Assembly (NCBI GenBank): GCA_019636235.1
Contig: JAHBXW010000003.1
Coordinates: forward strand, 250,001-314,000
DNA from: Planctomyces sp.
Lineage (GTDB): Bacteria > Planctomycetota > Planctomycetia > Planctomycetales > Planctomycetaceae
Length of the DNA: 64,000 nt
Reading direction: 5' to 3'
Shown: piece by piece, positions 36,958-49,600 of the stretch
How the letters are laid out: each line of letters starts with the position of its first letter
How positions within the stretch are numbered: position 1 is the first letter of the stretch
Notes under the pieces: generated by a model
Seen by the model: only the letters and a program-made list of their open reading frames with translations
What the model was told of the DNA's origin: nothing
The model's database searches: none
Position numbers and translations under genes: made by a program

Positions 36958-39900
36958 ATGACCGGCGCCCGGCCACACCGCATCTCACCGCGACACACGC
37001 CTCGGACGTCACGCTCCGCCGGCGCGACCTCCCCAACGAGGTCCTCACGGCTTCGCCGCTGGGCCGCCGCCACGGTCGCCGCGTGCGTCGCTCTGCAGTC
37101 GCAAGCGGCCTTGGCCCAGGAAGGCCCCTCCTCCGCCCGCAAGCCACAGGAAAGCACGCTCGGCGCTGTCGGCCGCATCGGGCACCTTGCGTTTCCCACA
37201 TTCGGTCGCGACTCCTCAATCACCCCGCTGGAAATCCGGCCGTACGTCATCTCCGACGCTCATTTCGTGTTCGGGGACGCCCGCGGGTTCGTTTCCAACC
37301 ACGGCCAGTTCGGCGGCAACTTCGGACTCGGCTACCGCTATCTCGATGAAGGCCTGATGTCCTGGTACGGCGGCAGCTTCTGGTACGACGTCGACGACAC
37401 GTCGGACCTGTTGTTCCACCAGGTCGGTCTGAGCTTCGAGGCGATGATTGAAGGCTGGGAGGTCCGCTCGAACATGTACCTGCCGGTGGGCGACACGCGG
37501 AAGGCCCACGGAGCGGCGGTGCTGGACGCGCGGTTTGTCGGCAACCAGATCCTGTTCGACTCCACGCGCAGCTTCGGCACGGCCATGAAGGGCGTGGACA
37601 TTGAACTCGGCTACGGCGTGCCCCTGGACGTCCTGGGCTGGGACAGCACGGTCCGCGGGTTCGTCGGCGGCTACTTTTTCGACGGGAGTTCGGTCGACAA
37701 CATCAACGGTTTCAAGACGCGCGGCGAGCTGGTCCTCAACAATTTCGTGACGACGCAGATCGCGTATACAACCGACCAGACGTTCGGCGACAACGTGATG
37801 GTGGGGATGCAGTTTGAATTCCCGTGGGGCGCTTCGCACCCGAGTTCAAGCTGGCGCCGCCGGATGCCCTCGCCGTACCGGGCCGTCGAAAGGAACTACA
37901 ACGTCATCGTCAGCCAGTCGCGGATCGAGGAGCGCGACCTCGTGGCCATCAACCCCGAAACCGGACAGGCCTGGGAGGTCCAGCACGTGTCGGGCGGCGG
38001 AAGCAGCGGCGCCGGGGGGACGTATGCCGATCCGTTCGCGACCGTCGCCCAGGCGCAGGCGGCCGGAGCGGACCTGATTTACGTGCACGGCAACACGGTG
38101 CTGGGAGACGCCATCACCCTGTCCGACGGGCAGCACCTGATGGGCGAGGGGGCGGGCAACTTCCTGCGCGATCTGAATCGTGGCACGTTCGCGCTGCCGA
38201 ACACGCTGGCGGCTGGCGCGCAGACGCCACGGCTCACCGGCGTCGCGGGACCGGCCATCACGCTGGGCGACAATTCCTCGGTGTCCAACTTTGTGATCGA
38301 CGGCATCACTGGGGACGGCATCGTCGGGAACGGGGCGTCCGGCGCAGCGGTCACGAATGTGCGGTTTTCGGGCATTACCGGGGACGCGCTGCGGCTGACC
38401 AATGCCGGAGGCACGGTGTCGCTGGCCGGACTGCAGTTCCTGAACACCCCGGGGCGCGGCGTCGTCGTCGACGGCGGCAATGCGAACGTCACGCTCACGG
38501 GCAGCTTCACGAACGTCGGCGGGGACGCCGTGACGTTCTCCAATATGACGGGCGGCTCGATCCAAATGGGCCAACTGGGCATCATCGGCGGCGGGGATCG
38601 CGGCGTCGTGATGTCCGGACTCGCGGCCGACGTGACGATCCGCGACCTGACCGTGCGGGACAGCCAGGGGGACGCCGTCGTCATTGAAGGCAGCAGCGGC
38701 AACGTCTTTCTCGAAGGGCTGACCCGCATCGAGAACTCGCTGGCACGCGGGCTGGTGCTGGAAAACCTGACGGGCGAAAAGGTGTCGATCAAGGACATCG
38801 GCGTCACTTCGACGGCGGCCGCCGACGCCATCCACATCGACAACGTCGACGGCGAAATCGCGATCGACAAGCTGACGCTCGACCTGCAGAACGGGCGGGG
38901 GCTGGTCGCCGACGACGCGGAATCCCTGATTGTCAAAGCCGGTTCGATCAAGACGACCAACGCCGCGGCAGTGGATATCGAGGATTCCACGATCCAGGTC
39001 CAGTTGTCGTCGCTGAGCGTCGACGGCGGCCCGGTCGGCATCCGGCTGAACGACGTCGAAGGCAGCTTCGCACTGGCCGGCGCGCTGAACACAAGCGTCA
39101 TCAAGAATGCGGTGACGGCCGTGCTGCTGGAGGACACCGGCACCGTGGTGCTGCAGGGCGTGAACCTGACGGACAACACGCATGGCATCGTGTCCCGCGG
39201 AACCGACTACCTGGTGCTGGACCGGGCGCAGGTCACCGGCACGACGCAGTACGCGCTGGACTCCATGAACGACCGGCTGGTGTCGATCACGAACTCCCTG
39301 ATTCAGAACAATGGCTCGATCGGCGGCGGCAGCGTACGGATCGCCGCGGACACGTTCGGGACGTATCAGACGCAGATTCTGCGCACGACGATCACCGACG
39401 CCAACGGCACGCCCGTGCTGTTCGAATCGCTGGCGGGCGCCGAGGGGTCGACGCTGGGCGTGCTGATGCAGAACTCGGTCATCAATGCCAACCGCGGAGG
39501 GGCTTCGGCGCTGAAGATCGACTGGAACGGTCCGATCGGCCTGACGATGGACGCCAACCAGATCACGCTGACCGAGAGCAACATGACGGCGGTCGATGTT
39601 CGGGGCACGTCGGCGACGGACAAGCTGACCGCGCTGATCATTGGCACGGCCGTGAATGTCGACGGCGCCAACGGCCGCGGGTTCCACATCGACGCAGCCT
39701 CGACGTCGTCGCTGAACTTCGTCGGCAACGCCATGGGGTTCAACGGCGGCAACGGCGTCGGCTATCACATGAAACTCAATGGCGTCGCCGAGGTGGCCCT
39801 GTCCGGCAACTACCTGGTGGACAACGCGTTCGGCGGCACGGGCGTGCTCGTCGATTCGATCGCCGCGAACTCCAGCTTCGCGTTCAACAACAATAACTTC

Positions 39901-40074
39901 GAGTTCAAGTCGACCGGTCTGCTCGTGGATCGCGGCATCGTGTTTTCCTCGGCGGGAGAGACGATCCAGCTCAGCGGTTCGAGCAACTCGATCTCCGGGG
40001 CGACGACGATCTTCACCGCCCCGGCCGGAAAGACGACGGGCAGGATCCGGATCAACGGCACGGATCACCCGTAA
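36958..40074 (+). CDS. Inverse autotransporter: N-terminal beta-barrel with C-terminal parallel beta-helix passenger
   Basis: 1038 aa. A 54-residue basic signal sequence ends [11 protein letters not shown]. Residues about 65-290 match the inverse autotransporter (intimin/invasin-type) beta-barrel: alternating aromatic strands such as [30 protein letters not shown] and [12 protein letters not shown], closing with [11 protein letters not shown]. Residues about 345-1038 are a passenger of many short repeats in which Gly/Asp turns alternate with beta strands ([31 protein letters not shown] and similar), as in right-handed parallel beta-helix adhesins. Known family members export Ig-like domains; a helix passenger is less usual. 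The gene is single, divergent from ychF, with CCCAGGGACTGTT before the ATG. An adhesin or surface-layer role is inferred. Confidence 0.88.
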   Translation: MTGARPHRISPRHTPRTSRSAGATSPTRSSRLRRWAAATVAACVALQSQAALAQEGPSSARKPQESTLGAVGRIGHLAFPTFGRDSSITPLEIRPYVISDAHFVFGDARGFVSNHGQFGGNFGLGYRYLDEGLMSWYGGSFWYDVDDTSDLLFHQVGLSFEAMIEGWEVRSNMYLPVGDTRKAHGAAVLDARFVGNQILFDSTRSFGTAMKGVDIELGYGVPLDVLGWDSTVRGFVGGYFFDGSSVDNINGFKTRGELVLNNFVTTQIAYTTDQTFGDNVMVGMQFEFPWGASHPSSSWRRRMPSPYRAVERNYNVIVSQSRIEERDLVAINPETGQAWEVQHVSGGGSSGAGGTYADPFATVAQAQAAGADLIYVHGNTVLGDAITLSDGQHLMGEGAGNFLRDLNRGTFALPNTLAAGAQTPRLTGVAGPAITLGDNSSVSNFVIDGITGDGIVGNGASGAAVTNVRFSGITGDALRLTNAGGTVSLAGLQFLNTPGRGVVVDGGNANVTLTGSFTNVGGDAVTFSNMTGGSIQMGQLGIIGGGDRGVVMSGLAADVTIRDLTVRDSQGDAVVIEGSSGNVFLEGLTRIENSLARGLVLENLTGEKVSIKDIGVTSTAAADAIHIDNVDGEIAIDKLTLDLQNGRGLVADDAESLIVKAGSIKTTNAAAVDIEDSTIQVQLSSLSVDGGPVGIRLNDVEGSFALAGALNTSVIKNAVTAVLLEDTGTVVLQGVNLTDNTHGIVSRGTDYLVLDRAQVTGTTQYALDSMNDRLVSITNSLIQNNGSIGGGSVRIAADTFGTYQTQILRTTITDANGTPVLFESLAGAEGSTLGVLMQNSVINANRGGASALKIDWNGPIGLTMDANQITLTESNMTAVDVRGTSATDKLTALIIGTAVNVDGANGRGFHIDAASTSSLNFVGNAMGFNGGNGVGYHMKLNGVAEVALSGNYLVDNAFGGTGVLVDSIAANSSFAFNNNNFEFKSTGLLVDRGIVFSSAGETIQLSGSSNSISGATTIFTAPAGKTTGRIRINGTDHP

Positions 40075-40199
40075 GCCGGGGGCCTCCCCAGGGCGAACGC
40101 CGTCCGGACGCCCGGGGCGGGCCGCTGACTCCATTCTCCCGCCGCCGCGCGATACATTCGCCCCGTGGAAACGTGCTTTGTTTCATGGGGACGTTCGAT

Positions 40200-41087
40200 A
40201 TGTCGCGGAAGGGTGAACTGTTTGCGGGTCTCACGGTGGCGCTCGTCACGCCGTTCAAGGACGGCAAGGTCGACGAGGCCGGTCTGCGGCGACTCGTCGA
40301 TTTTCAGATTGAGGCCGGAACCGACTGCGTCAGCCCCGTCGGCACGACCGGCGAAAGTCCGACCCTGACCCACGACGAACACGAGCGCGTCATCTCCGTC
40401 GTCTGCGAGCAGGCCGCCGGCAGGATCAAGGTCATGGCCGGGACCGGCTCGAACAGCACGGCCGAGGCTGTCCGGCTGACCCGCGCCGCGCGCAAGGCCG
40501 GCGCCACCGGCGCCCTGATGGTCACCCCCTATTACAACAAGCCGACGCAGGAAGGCTTTTACCAGCACTACCGGGCCGTCGCCGAGGCCGTCGACCTGCC
40601 GATCGTGCTGTACAACATTCCCGGCCGCACCGCCAAGAACATGGAGCCGGAAACGATCTGCCGGCTGGCCGAACTGCCGACGATCGTGGCCATCAAGGAA
40701 TCGACGGGCTCGATGGACCAGGCCTCGCAGGTCCTGAACGGCAGCGATCTGACGCTGCTTTCCGGAGACGACAGCCTGACGCTGCCGCTGATGTCGCTGG
40801 GGGGCAGCGGCGTGGTGTCGGTCGTCGGCAACATCGTGCCGCAGGATGTGAAAGCGATGATCGCCGCTTGGAACTCCGGCGACGTCCGCGAAGCTCAGTC
40901 GCGACATCACCGGCTGTTCCCGCTCTGCCGGGACCTGCTGGGACTGGCGACGAACCCGATCCCGATCAAGGCGGCGATGCGGGAACTTGGCCGCGACGCG
41001 GGGGACGTCCGACTGCCGCTGACGCCCCTGACCGACAGCGAACTGCAGAAGCTCCGCGCGTCGCTGCGCGATTATGGCCTGCTGTAA
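40200..41087 (+). CDS. dapA: 4-hydroxy-tetrahydrodipicolinate synthase
   Basis: A 295-aa aldolase-class enzyme condensing pyruvate and aspartate semialdehyde on the lysine/diaminopimelate path. The Schiff-base Lys lies in [10 protein letters not shown] near 164, the Tyr in LYNIPGRT near 137, and the Thr pair in [10 protein letters not shown] near 45. I place the start at 40200 because GGGGA stands 8 bp upstream; earlier in-frame ATGs at 40173 and 40185 have no ribosome binding site. No other dap gene is nearby. Confidence 0.95.
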   Translation: MSRKGELFAGLTVALVTPFKDGKVDEAGLRRLVDFQIEAGTDCVSPVGTTGESPTLTHDEHERVISVVCEQAAGRIKVMAGTGSNSTAEAVRLTRAARKAGATGALMVTPYYNKPTQEGFYQHYRAVAEAVDLPIVLYNIPGRTAKNMEPETICRLAELPTIVAIKESTGSMDQASQVLNGSDLTLLSGDDSLTLPLMSLGGSGVVSVVGNIVPQDVKAMIAAWNSGDVREAQSRHHRLFPLCRDLLGLATNPIPIKAAMRELGRDAGDVRLPLTPLTDSELQKLRASLRDYGLL

Positions 41088-41139
41088 TCGCAGCAAGCGC
41101 CGGCCCGGTCGCCGATCGAATCGGTGAGATCCGGGGCCA

Positions 41140-42111
41140 TTACGGCTGCGCCGGCGCGTCGGGTTTCTGAGCCGCCTGTTTGTCGTCGTCCATTGCCGCC
41201 GGCCTGAGCTCGACGACGACCGGCGTCCCCAGCGGCGGCACGCGCTCGGTCCAGGGTTCGAACGAGGCCTCGGAGTTGACGTCGCTGGACCGGATCGACA
41301 CGTCAATCATCGCATCGCCGAAGTTGGCCACGCAGATCAGGTTGCCGGCCTCCGCCTGATACCACTTCGTGCCGTCCTGCGATTCGTGGAATCCGCTGCC
41401 GGCGAACACAAAGTCCGCCTCCATGCCCCGCACCTGGCTGTCGGCGTGCATCGCCCGAATCGCCTTCTGATAGGCCTCGCCCGTGGACAGCTTCAGCAGT
41501 TCATCCCGCTTCGCATCCGTCATCGGCCCGAACCAGATCAGCTCCTGCTCGGCCGCGTCGTACTTCAGATCCGACTCCTTTGGCAGCTTCAGCCCCTGCG
41601 GCAGCGGCCCGATCTTCTCCACGTAGTACCGCCGGGTCAGCCCGCGGACCCATTGCTGAGCCTCGATCCGCTGCGCCTTCCCGGACTCGTCGACCCAGTT
41701 CAGCCAGACTTCGAGCGCGTCCCCTTGCGGCGGCTGGAAGTCGGGCTGAAACCGCACCGGCGTCCCCGACTTCGCGCCAATCGCCAGCAACCCGGCGTGA
41801 ATCACATAGGCGTCGCTGTCGACGGTCAGGATCGATTCGTGCTCCTTCGTCCGCGACTTGCAGAGCAGCATCTCCAGCAGGCCTTCGCGGAGGCACACAC
41901 GAGTCTTCAGCAGCACGCGGCCCTCCTGCTTGTCGAGCGCCACAGTCCCCTGCGGATTCAGGGAGGTCGTCCCTTTGAACAGCGGCTGCAGCGGTTCCGG
42001 CAACGCGAATTCCTTCGGCGGCGCGGCCTCGTCCCCGTGGGCGCGGAACGCGAATGCAGCCAGCGGAATCAGCGCCAGAATGACCAGACGGCGGGAGAGG
42101 ACGAGCGGCAT
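41140..42111 (-). CDS. YdjY-domain exported protein
   Basis: 323 aa with a signal peptide (LVILALIPLAAFAFRAHG). The YdjY-like core begins at about residue 50 (GTVALDKQEGRVLLKTRVCL) and includes LREGLLEMLLCKSRTKEHES and VDSDAYVIHAGLLAIGAKSG. Planctomycetes carry many copies of this exported domain, often near cytochrome-like proteins; function is unknown. The C-terminus is Pro/Asp/Gln-rich. It is convergent with dapA. Confidence 0.85.
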   Translation of the reverse strand: MPLVLSRRLVILALIPLAAFAFRAHGDEAAPPKEFALPEPLQPLFKGTTSLNPQGTVALDKQEGRVLLKTRVCLREGLLEMLLCKSRTKEHESILTVDSDAYVIHAGLLAIGAKSGTPVRFQPDFQPPQGDALEVWLNWVDESGKAQRIEAQQWVRGLTRRYYVEKIGPLPQGLKLPKESDLKYDAAEQELIWFGPMTDAKRDELLKLSTGEAYQKAIRAMHADSQVRGMEADFVFAGSGFHESQDGTKWYQAEAGNLICVANFGDAMIDVSIRSSDVNSEASFEPWTERVPPLGTPVVVELRPAAMDDDKQAAQKPDAPAQP

Positions 42112-42259
42112 CGGAAACCTCCGGCACGCTGACCGCCCCGGCTCGATCGGCGCGGGACGTTAGCGCTTCCTGAATGATACGGTTCCCGACGCCTCCGAAC
42201 AGCACACGAACTTCCGGGCGAAAACTTCGTCGCGGGACGAGAAATGCAACAGGTCCCAG

Positions 42260-42278
42260 CCGACGGCTTTGCCGTCGG
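42260..42278. repeat. Perfect 8-bp inverted repeat
   Basis: CCGACGGC / TTT / GCCGTCGG: a perfect 8-bp stem with a 3-nt loop, 149 bp upstream of the YdjY start codon and outside any gene. It lacks a T-tract, so it is a repeat or binding site rather than an intrinsic terminator. Confidence 0.55.
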
Positions 42279-42455
42279 ACGCGGTTCGTGGCATGAGCCG
42301 GATGCGTCAAGCGTCGACCGTGAAGCCGTAGGGTGCGGTCGAGCCGCGAGACCTAGAGGTCGAGGTGGCGATGACCCACCACGAAGCGCCGCGCGGGCGC
42401 CACGGCCGGCTTCCCGCCGTGATTCCGCAGGAGCCGCTCGGCCGGAATCACAACC

Positions 42456-42476
42456 CCGAGGGGATCACCCCCTCGG
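42456..42476. repeat. Hairpin element (copy A) shared with 50560-50582
   Basis: CCGAGGGG / ATCAC / CCCCTCGG: perfect 8-bp stem, 5-nt loop, followed by TTTGGG. A nearly identical hairpin occurs 8 kb away at 50560; both are accompanied by CGCTGCGCTC-type sequence nearby. Confidence 0.6.
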
Positions 42477-42494
42477 TTTGGGTGCGCTCGATGC

Positions 42495-42519
42495 GCGATC
42501 ATCGACCGCGATCATCGAC
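42495..42519. repeat. Short tandem repeat, 13-bp unit
   Basis: GCGATCATCGACC at 42495-42507 is followed directly by a second copy (12 of 13 bases, to 42519). It lies within the repeat-rich intergenic region upstream of the first PSD1 gene. Confidence 0.5.
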
Positions 42520-42716
42520 AATGCCCCGGGGCTTCCCTCGCTGCGCTCGGTCCAGCCCCGGCCACACGGCCGTCGGCCACACAGCACGTCAGTTTCCTGA
42601 ACCGCACGTGCGGGGCCGAGTGATGTCCCGTAAACTGAAGTACGGCGTCCGCGCCGACGCGCGGACCGACAAGGATTCTCGCCCGCCGTCATTCGTTTCC
42701 GGGAGACGCGTCGACG

Positions 42717-45122
42717 ATGTGCCTGGCCCGACATGCCATCTGCGGACTGCTGGCGCTGTGTCTGGCGGGACCACTGAACGCCGAGGAATCCGCCGCTCCG
42801 GACTTTCAGCGGGACATTCGCCCGATTCTTTCGGATAAGTGTTTCCACTGCCACGGGCCGGATGCGCACACACGCGAAGCCGACCTGCGGCTTGACGACT
42901 CCGAAGACGCGATGCGCGACCGGGATGGGCGCAGGGCCGTGGATCCGGAGCGCCCTCAGGCGAGCCTGCTGCTGGAACGGATCTCAAGCTCCGGCGATGA
43001 CCGGATGCCGCCGCCGGATTCGCACAAGGAACTCACGGGGGATGAACGGGACGTGCTGCAGCGCTGGATCCTGGCGGGGGGGCGGTTTGATCGCCACTGG
43101 GCGTGGATCGCGCCCGGCCGTCCCGATCCGCCGGCGGTTCACGACGCCGCCTGGCCAGCGAACGACATCGACCGGTTCGTGCTCGCGGCCCTCGAACGGC
43201 AGGGTCTGACGCCCTCGCCGGAGGCCGATCCGGCGACGCTCGTGCGCCGCGTGACGTTCGACCTGACCGGCCTGCCCCCCGAGCCGGCCGACGTCGACGC
43301 GTTTGTCCGCGACCCTTCCCCCGCCGCCTGGGAGGCGCTTGTCGACCGGCTGCTCGCCTCGGACGCCTCCGCCGAGCGCCTGGCCATGTGGTGGCTGGAC
43401 CTTGTCCGCTACGCCGACACGGTCGGATATCACGGCGATCAGGACCAGAACATCTCCCCCTACCGGGACTATGTGATCGACGCGTTCAGCCGCAACCTGC
43501 CGCTGGACGTGTTCTCGCGCGAACAGCTCGCCGGCGATCTGGTTCCCGACTCGGGCGACGATCAGAAGATCGCCTCGGGCTACAACCGCATGCTGCAGAC
43601 GTCGCACGAAGGCGGCGTCCAGCCCCGGGAGTACCTGACGATTTACGCTGCGGATCGGGTCCGCAATTTTTCAACGGTCTGGCTGGGAGGGTCGCTGGGC
43701 TGTGCGCAGTGCCATGACCACAAGTACGACCCGTTCACGCAGGCCGATTTCTACGCGACGGTCGCATTCTTCGCAGACATTGACGAGTCGAAGCACTTCA
43801 CGCAGTCGAGCGACACGGTTCCCGCGCCGCGTCCGCCGGAGGCGCGGCTGTTGACGCGACGCGAGCGGGAACGGCTGGCCGAACTCCGCGCGGCGCGGAA
43901 CGCCCTGGCGCCCGCGGGAGGGGCTCCCGAGGGATCGGACGATGCTGTCACTAAAGCCGCCGCCAGCTCCGCTGGGGATCGGGCGAGGTTGCTTGACGAC
44001 GAGATCCAGGCCATCGAGTCCGCGGCCCGTTTGACGCAGATCACCGTGACGGTCGAGCCCCGGGAGATTCGGCTGCTGCCGCGCGGCAACTGGCTGGACG
44101 ATTCCGGGCCGGTGATGCAGCCCGCGATTCCTGCATTCCTCGGCGCGCTGGACGTCGGCCCCCGCAGGGCGAACCGCCTGGACCTCGCGGACTGGCTGTT
44201 TGACGTCGAGCGGGGATACGGGCTGCACTCGGCGCGCGTGTTCGCGAATCGCTTATGGTCGCATTGCTTTGGCGAGGGGTTGTCGCGGTCGATGGAAGAC
44301 TTCGGCGGGCAGGGAGAGCCGCCCACGCATCCCGAGCTGCTGGATCATCTGTCGGTCGCGTTCGCGGACAGCGGCTGGGACGTGCGAGCGCTCCTGAAAC
44401 GGATCGTCATGTCGCGGACGTATCGGCAGTCGTCCGACGCTTCGCCGGAGCTGCTGCGAGGTGATCCGGAGAACCGGCGGCTCGCGCGTCAGGGGCGGTT
44501 TCGCGTGCCGGCCGAATCGGTTCGGGACTCGGCGCTGGCGATCAGCGGCCTGCTGGTGCGGGACGTCGGCGGGGGCAGTGTGAAGCCGTATCAGCCCGCG
44601 AAATACTACGAGCATCTGAATTTTCCGACGCGCGAGTACCGGCCGCATCACGACCAGCGGCAATGGCGCCGCGGCGTCTACATGCACTGGCAGCGGCAGT
44701 ACCTGCATCCGATGCTCAAGGCCTTCGACGCTCCCTCGCGCGAGGAATGCACCGCGCAGCGCCAACGGTCGAACACGCCGCTGACCGCGCTCGTCCTGCT
44801 GAACGACCCCACGTTTCTGGAGGCGGCCCGGGTCTTCGCGGCGCGGATCCAGCGGGAGGGGAGCGGCGAGGACGGCGCCCGGCTCGAGTTCGCGTTCCGG
44901 CGCGCGCTGTCGCGCGAACCGGATCAGGTCGAGCGGGACACATTGCTGGCCCTGTTGACGGCTGCCCGCCGCGAGTTTGCCGAGGAACCGGACAGCGCCG
45001 CGGCGCTGCTCGCCGTCGGGGATGCCCCGCAGGACGACGATCTCGACCCGCTGGAAACCGCGGCCTGGATGACGGTCGCCCGGGCGATCCTCAACCTCGG
45101 CGAGACCTACCTCCGCCGCTGA
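42717..45122 (+). CDS. PSCyt1-DUF1549-DUF1553 protein (planctomycete cytochrome-like), 801 aa
   Basis: An exported protein with a signal peptide (CGLLALCLAGPLNAE), a PSCyt1 cytochrome c-like domain with heme site CFHCH near residue 43, then DUF1549 with a second CAQCH near 327, and a C-terminal DUF1553. The MPPP and GCAQCHDHKYDPF motifs are those of the family. It is shorter than its neighbour at 46632 because it lacks the large central beta domain. The protein should bind heme in the periplasm; electron-transfer partners are not known. GGGAGACGCG precedes the ATG. The DUF1501 gene starts 26 bp after its stop. Confidence 0.92.
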   Translation: MCLARHAICGLLALCLAGPLNAEESAAPDFQRDIRPILSDKCFHCHGPDAHTREADLRLDDSEDAMRDRDGRRAVDPERPQASLLLERISSSGDDRMPPPDSHKELTGDERDVLQRWILAGGRFDRHWAWIAPGRPDPPAVHDAAWPANDIDRFVLAALERQGLTPSPEADPATLVRRVTFDLTGLPPEPADVDAFVRDPSPAAWEALVDRLLASDASAERLAMWWLDLVRYADTVGYHGDQDQNISPYRDYVIDAFSRNLPLDVFSREQLAGDLVPDSGDDQKIASGYNRMLQTSHEGGVQPREYLTIYAADRVRNFSTVWLGGSLGCAQCHDHKYDPFTQADFYATVAFFADIDESKHFTQSSDTVPAPRPPEARLLTRRERERLAELRAARNALAPAGGAPEGSDDAVTKAAASSAGDRARLLDDEIQAIESAARLTQITVTVEPREIRLLPRGNWLDDSGPVMQPAIPAFLGALDVGPRRANRLDLADWLFDVERGYGLHSARVFANRLWSHCFGEGLSRSMEDFGGQGEPPTHPELLDHLSVAFADSGWDVRALLKRIVMSRTYRQSSDASPELLRGDPENRRLARQGRFRVPAESVRDSALAISGLLVRDVGGGSVKPYQPAKYYEHLNFPTREYRPHHDQRQWRRGVYMHWQRQYLHPMLKAFDAPSREECTAQRQRSNTPLTALVLLNDPTFLEAARVFAARIQREGSGEDGARLEFAFRRALSREPDQVERDTLLALLTAARREFAEEPDSAAALLAVGDAPQDDDLDPLETAAWMTVARAILNLGETYLRR

Positions 45123-45148
45123 CCGGCTCCGCACGCACCCCATTTTCG

Positions 45149-46576
<1,428 letters not shown>

Positions 46577-46631
46577 AACGACACGCACCCTGGTCGGCAC
46601 GGGTCAATGCTCACCGCCCGGGGCTCCGGCC

Positions 46632-49600
46632 TCACTTCGTCACGAACTCATCCAGGTTCATCACCGCCCGGGCCACGGCCGTCCACGTCGCCGCTTCCAC
46701 GGCCGACTCCCCTTCGATTCCCGCCGCCTGCGCCGCCTGCTCGGGAGCGGACTGGAACCGCGACCGCGTCCGCGCGGCGAACGCCGCCAGACGGTCCAGC
46801 TCGTCCGGCTCCGCCCCGCGCGACAGGCATCGCCGGATCAGGCCCGCCGCCCGCTCGCGGTCCGGAGAGTCCCCATCGGACGGCATCCCGGCCATCTCCC
46901 GCCCCAGCGCCTGCGCCGCCTCCAGCAGCGCGACGTCGTTCAACAGCGTCAGCGCCTGCAGCGGCGTGTTCGAAATGTCCCGCCGCGCCAGGCAGGCCTC
47001 GCCGCTGGGGCCGTCGAATGTCGCGAACATCGCGTATGGCGCCGTCCGCTTCATGAACGTGTACAGCCCGCGGCGATGCCGGTCCTCGCCTTCGCTGACT
47101 GTCCACGCGAGCTGGCCGTAGGCCCCCTCCGTCGTGATCGACGCCGGCTGCGGCGGGTACACGCTGGGACCATACATCCGGTCGGACAACAGCCCGGCGG
47201 CGGCGAGCGCGGAATCGCGCAGCGCCTCGGCATCGATCCGCACGCGCGGGCCGCGCGCCAGCAGCCGATTCTCGGGATCGCGCAGCCGCTGTGCCTCCGT
47301 CGCTGTCGAGGACCGCCGATACGCGCCGCTCGTCACGATCAGCCGGTGCAGCCGCTTCACCGACCAGTCCCGCATGAAGTCCACCGCCAGCCAGTCCAGC
47401 AGCTCCGGATGCGAAGGCAGCTCCCCCTGATAGCCGAAGTCGTCTGTCGTCCGCACCAGGCCCGTCCCGAAAAGCATCTGCCAGTGACGGTTCGCCGTGA
47501 CCCGCGCCGCCAGCGGGTTCTGACGATCGACCAGCCACTCCGCGAACCGCAGCCGGTCCAACGGCGACTCCCCGGCCACGGGATGCAGCACTTCGGGCGT
47601 CCCGGGCGTGACTTCCTCCGTTGGCGTCAGGAACTCCCCTCGCCGGTAGACGTGTGTCGGACGCGGGTCGTCCGCCGGACGCTCCCGCAGCACCAGCGTC
47701 GTCGGAAACTCGGGAACGCGCTTGCGAAGCTCGGCGAGTTCCGCCCGGGCCTCCGCCAGCTCCGGCGCCAGCAGCGCGAACGCCCGGACGACCCGTTCGC
47801 GATCGGCCTCGCTCCATGACGACTCCGGCCGCAGCAGCAGCTCTTCGACATCCGCTTCATACGGCCGGGCTGCGATGGCCTGCTCCGCTGCCGTCAGCGA
47901 AATTCGAAACCGACCCAGCGCCGCGGCGTAATACCGCTCGAAGATCAGTTCCACTTCGAGCGCCGTCGCGCCCTGGAGCGGTTCGCGGAGCCGGAAGACC
48001 GCGTGCCGCGGTTCGCCGAAGCGGCCGTTCGTGGACCAGCCCGTCTGCGGATCGCCATCGACCGCGAACCGGGCGTCCGAACCGGGGTTCTCCGCGGTCG
48101 GCGTCTGATCGGACGTGCCGCCGTCATCGAGCTGCACCCGCCGCCGTTCGCCATCCGGCAGCACCGCATGCGCGATCACCTCGCTGAGGAAGAACTCTCC
48201 CTCCGGCCCCTCGTAATGCGTGCGGCCCGGACCGCGACGCGGCAGGCTGTCGTGCGGCAGCGCCTCCAGCCGCAGCGCGGTCGCCCCCGCCAGACCCTCC
48301 GTCAAACGCAGCGAGTAGACGTCCCGCTTCGTCTGGTCGCCGCGGGCCAGCACCGAACCATCCGCCAGCAGATCGAGCTTCGGCAGGTTCGACTCCAGCT
48401 GTGCCGGTTGACGGATCGTCCATTCGACCGCCTGCGACCGCTCGCGTTCGATCCACGCCTGCAGCGCCGCCTGGAAAGCGCGCTCCCGGCGCTGCGGCTC
48501 GGAAAGGTCCGGCGCCTCCGCTTCAGGAACCGCCGGGAACCGGGAGGGCAGCGCCGCCTCCAGCGCGGCGAGCTCGGCCTGCAGCCGTTCCCGCTCCGCC
48601 GCGATGGCGGGATCGGGGACCGGCAGCTTGAGCTCATCCGCGTTGTTCAGACACGCGAACACCTCGTAATACTCGGTGTGCAACAGCGGATCGAACTTGT
48701 GCGTGTGGCATTGCGCGCACATCAGCGTCAGCCCCAGCCAGACGGCGCCCGTCGTGCCGACGCGGTCGGTCATGGCATGGAATCGGAACTCGAGCGGATC
48801 GATGCCTCCCTCTTCGTTGATCATTGTGTTGCGGTGGAATCCCGTCGCCACGAGCTGCTCAAGCGACGCGTTCGGCCGCAGGTCCCCGGCGATCTGATCG
48901 ATCGTGAACTCATCGAAGGGCTGGTCGGCGTTGAGCGCCCGGATCACCCAGTCGCGCCAGGGCCACATCGATCGCGGGCGGTCCTTTTCGTAGCCGTTCG
49001 TATCGGCGTACCGCGCGAGGTCCAACCAGCGCCGCGCCCAGCGCTCGCCATAGCGCGGCGAGGCCAGCAGCCGGTCGACCAGCGCCTCGTAGGCGTCCGG
49101 CCGGGGATCATCCAGAAACGCCTGCAGCTCGGCTTCCGTCGGCGGCAGGCCGATCAGGTCGAGCGACGCCCGCCGGATCAGCGCAGCGCGGTCCGCTTCC
49201 GGCGAAGGCGCCAGGCCTTCGGTCTCGAGTCGCGCCTGCAGGAACCGGTCGATCGGGTTCCGGACCTGCGATGCGTCCCGGACGGCCGGCGGAGACGCGG
49301 CGCGGGGCGGCTGGAACGCCCAGTGCTCCTCGTACTCCGCGCCGGATGCGATCCAGCGACGGAGGATGTCGATCTGGTCCTCGCTGAGAGGCATTTTCGC
49401 CGAGGGGGGCGGCATCTGCTCCGCTTCGTCCTCGGACGTGATGCGGCGGATCAGCTCGCTTTCCTCAGGCCGGTGCGGCACGACGGGAAACCGTCCGGAA
49501 TCCCCTTCGGCGACGGCGCCGTCGAAGACATCGAACCGCACGCCGCCTTCGCGGCGCGCCTCGTCCGGCCCGTGGCATTTCAGGCAATGCCGGGCGAGGA

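Larger units (their letters stand above)
42112..42716. other. Intergenic region of hairpins and short repeats, no gene
   Basis: About 605 bp without a supported gene. It contains three strong inverted or direct repeat elements listed separately, plus REP-like text around 42325-42385 (GTAGGGTGC, then GACCTAGAGGTC and GGTGGCGATGACCCACC). It looks like a decayed intergenic repeat cluster. Confidence 0.5.

Noticed and set aside
37846-40134. 762-codon open frame antisense to the inverse autotransporter
   Set aside because: Repetitive only because the other strand encodes beta-helix repeats; no protein features of its own.
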